From positions 1 through 13,291 of the forward strand of contig JBDTEO010000045.1 of NCBI GenBank assembly GCA_039922495.1: 13,291 bases of DNA, read 5' to 3'. The notes beneath the pieces are model-generated. The model made no database searches, was not told the DNA's origin, and saw only the letters and a list, made by a program, of their open reading frames with translations. This document shows, piece after piece, positions 12,121 through 13,291 of this stretch. Made by a program: the position numbers and the translations under genes. How positions within the stretch are numbered: the first letter of the stretch is position 1; each line of letters starts with the position of its first letter. Source of the stretch: JALYYC01 sp039922495 (lineage in GTDB: Bacteria > Chloroflexota > Dormibacteria > CF-121).

Positions 12121-12351
12121 ATGAAGCCAACTCGAAACCCACCCCCGAGGTTGCTTCGCTGGTGGGAGGCGCTCGAAACGTGGAAGCAGCTTGCGCTGTC
12201 GTTCCCGGTCTTCGCGATCCTGACCTTTGTCATCAACCTCGGAGCATTCAACCAGCCGATTCTGCGGTCTGTGTTCTATGGATTGTTCGAAGGGGCCGTC
12301 CTCGGCGGCCTGATGGCGGTGGCGACCAGGACCGAACGCGACCGCCGCTGA
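12121..12351 (+). CDS. Small two-helix membrane protein, unknown function
   Basis: A 76-residue protein with a basic, Pro-rich N-terminus (MKPTRNPPPRLLRWW). It has two hydrophobic segments (about 24-42, LALSFPVFAILTFVINLGAF, and about 48-67, with LFEGAVLGGLMAVA) and a charged tail TRTERDRR. This is a convincing small membrane protein with both ends probably on the cytoplasmic side. I do not recognise the family. Only a weak GGGA ribosome site precedes the ATG. The gene is divergent from the sulfocyanin-like gene with 13-25 bases between starts, so the two regulatory regions must overlap the coding regions. Confidence 0.65.
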   Translation: MKPTRNPPPRLLRWWEALETWKQLALSFPVFAILTFVINLGAFNQPILRSVFYGLFEGAVLGGLMAVATRTERDRR

Positions 12352-12364
12352 GTCCCAAATTCAG

Positions 12365-12390
12365 GTGGGCTCCGTTTGTAGCCCGCCCAC
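12365..12390 (+). terminator. Weak hairpin after the small membrane protein gene
   Basis: GTGGGC (12365-12370) and GCCCAC (12385-12390) can pair around 14 bases; an inner GGGCT/AGCCC pairing is an alternative. No T-run follows. Confidence 0.25.
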
Positions 12391-12570
12391 ATCAGCCGCC
12401 GCCTCGACTCCTCTATGTTGGAGGTGGCGTGGGGGAAAGCTTGACTCGGCGTCTGGCGGTCGACCTGGGACGTTGCTCTTCAGCGATCTGTTCGCGCTGA
12501 ACACGCCGTCCACACAGCGCTTTCGGCGCGGCCGCCTGGGGACCGAGCCTTCTCGACTGATCAAATCACC

Positions 12571-12577
12571 AGGGGAG
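12571..12577 (+). promoter_or_regulatory. Ribosome binding site of the carbonic anhydrase gene
   Basis: AGGGGAG lies eight bases before the ATG at 12586 and fixes this start. The preceding bases from 12391 show no convincing promoter apart from an isolated TTGACT near 12442. Confidence 0.6.
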
Positions 12578-12585
12578 AACAACCT

Positions 12586-13095
12586 ATGAGCGTCACCGAA
12601 ACACTGGTGCACAACAACGAGAACTACGCCCATTCGTTCGACAAGGGGGAGCTTCCTTTGCCGCCGGCCACGCACGTCGTCGTGCTCGCGTGCATGGACG
12701 CCCGCCTTGACGTCCACAAGATCCTCGGCCTCGAACTGGGGGACGCACACGTGATCCGCAATGCCGGCGGAGTAGCGACCGATGATGCGATACGCTCGCT
12801 CGTCATCTCGCAGCGCCTCCTCGGCACCAAGGAGATCATCCTGATCCATCACACTGACTGCGGCATGCTGACCTTCAGGGACGACGACGTCAAGCGCAAG
12901 ATTCACGCCGAGGTCGGCATCCGACCGGCCTTCGCCCTCGAGGCGTTTGACGATCTCGAGGCCGACGTGAAACAGTCGATCGCGCGCATCGAGGCCAGCC
13001 CGTTCATTCCGAACAAATCCAATATTCGGGGCTTCGTGTACGACGTCAAGACCGGACGCTTGAACGAGGTCCGCTCCGAGGCCGACGTCCGTTAG
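12586..13095 (+). CDS. Beta-class carbonic anhydrase
   Basis: A 169-residue zinc enzyme that interconverts CO2 and bicarbonate in the cytoplasm. Zinc ligands are Cys36 in ACMDARLD, His89 and Cys92 in IHHTDCGM. The catalytic dyad is Asp38-Arg40. NAGGVATDDAIRSLVISQRLLGT (59-81) is the conserved dimer/active-site segment. Length and spacing match the short actinobacterial type represented by Mycobacterium tuberculosis Rv1284 (Cys35, Asp37, His88, Cys91). The C-terminus GFVYDVKTGRL is also typical. A strong GC-rich hairpin follows the stop. Confidence 0.95.
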   Translation: MSVTETLVHNNENYAHSFDKGELPLPPATHVVVLACMDARLDVHKILGLELGDAHVIRNAGGVATDDAIRSLVISQRLLGTKEIILIHHTDCGMLTFRDDDVKRKIHAEVGIRPAFALEAFDDLEADVKQSIARIEASPFIPNKSNIRGFVYDVKTGRLNEVRSEADVR

Positions 13096-13111
13096 ACAGT
13101 TTCGATCGGGT

Positions 13112-13132
13112 GCCCGGCGCGGCGCGCCGGGC
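13112..13132. terminator. GC-rich hairpin between convergent genes
   Basis: A perfect 9-bp stem GCCCGGCGC / GCGCCGGGC with a 3-base loop lies between the ends of the carbonic anhydrase and aminotransferase genes. It can serve both strands; neither side has a clear T-run. Confidence 0.6.
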
Positions 13133-13166
13133 GCCGAAGCGTCAATGATCGGTCGCCTCTGGCACT

Positions 13167-13291
13167 TCAGGTCAGCTCTTCGATTCGCTCGATGATCCTG
13201 GCGATTCCCTGGGACAGGTCCTCGGGTGAGCTGGCGAGACTGATGCGCACGGCGCTGTGCGCGGACTCGCCGAACGCGGTGCCCGGTGCGA
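13167..13291 (-). CDS. PLP-dependent aminotransferase, C-terminal end (rest outside window)
   Basis: The last 41 codons of a minus-strand gene. The translation reads APGTAFGESAHSAVRISLAS, then SPEDLSQGIARIIERIEELT and TGA. This is the C-terminal pattern of class I/II (fold type I) aminotransferases: P-G-x-x-F-G, then V-R-I-S-L-A with the arginine that binds the substrate carboxylate, and a final helix with E-D-L-x-x-G-I-x-R-I. The amino-acid specificity cannot be told from this part. It converges on the carbonic anhydrase gene with a shared hairpin between. Confidence 0.85.
   Translation of the reverse strand, partial: APGTAFGESAHSAVRISLASSPEDLSQGIARIIERIEELT

Noticed and set aside
12365..12589. 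74-codon plus-strand frame before the carbonic anhydrase gene
   Set aside because: No ribosome site, mixed composition, and it contains the leader of the carbonic anhydrase gene.
1..13291. CRISPR arrays, insertion sequences with terminal repeats, rRNA genes
   Set aside because: No regularly spaced repeats, transposase motifs or rRNA-like sequence were seen on either strand.

Overview
The window looks like a piece of chromosome from a high-GC, probably uncultured soil bacterium near Actinomycetota, Chloroflexota or Dormibacterota. This placement is an inference. It rests on the GC-rich codon third positions, GTG and TTG starts, two genes whose -10 boxes sit 6-7 bases before the start codon (leaderless mRNAs), a LysM-CHAP wall hydrolase, a sulfocyanin-type lipoprotein and an eRF1-like protein of the bacterial baeRF/VLRF1 kind. 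Most of the sequence is ordinary metabolic and stress genes in short operons. One lower-GC accessory patch lies behind a tRNA gene.

Left part (1-5107). The 3' end of a gamma-glutamyltransferase-like gene is coupled by an ATGA overlap to a FabG-type short-chain dehydrogenase. It converges on a nitronate monooxygenase-family gene on the minus strand, and each side has its own hairpin. A secreted protein with two LysM domains and a CHAP domain follows. Its 5' leader carries a block that resembles the core of the ydaO (cyclic di-AMP) riboswitch. It ends tail-to-tail with a minus-strand MFS transporter of the spinster-like type, and the two genes share the bases CTAG as overlapping stop codons.

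Middle part (5108-7200). A tRNA-Tyr gene with encoded CCA is followed by short CAATTTG repeats, three consecutive hairpins and a two-gene cassette: an XRE-type repressor and a minimal nucleotidyltransferase, a likely toxin-antitoxin or defence-like pair. Behind it lies a decayed HD-GYP phosphodiesterase with a lost 5' end and a frameshift. The patch looks like the scar of an integrated element, although no integrase is present.

Right part (7204-13291). There follow a YceI-family gene (minus), an ArsR-SRPBCC operon with a near-perfect operator palindrome, a LysR gene fragment (minus) and a HAD phosphatase. A three-gene operon then encodes a small helical protein, a universal stress protein and an eRF1-like release or rescue factor. 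It converges on a sulfocyanin-like lipoprotein whose three soft copper ligands (His, Cys, His) have been replaced. A small two-helix membrane protein, a beta-carbonic anhydrase and the 3' end of a PLP-dependent aminotransferase (minus) close the window.

The items most worth attention are the Usp/eRF1-like operon, the copper-ligand-less sulfocyanin, the candidate c-di-AMP riboswitch on the wall hydrolase gene, and the tRNA-associated XRE/nucleotidyltransferase cassette.
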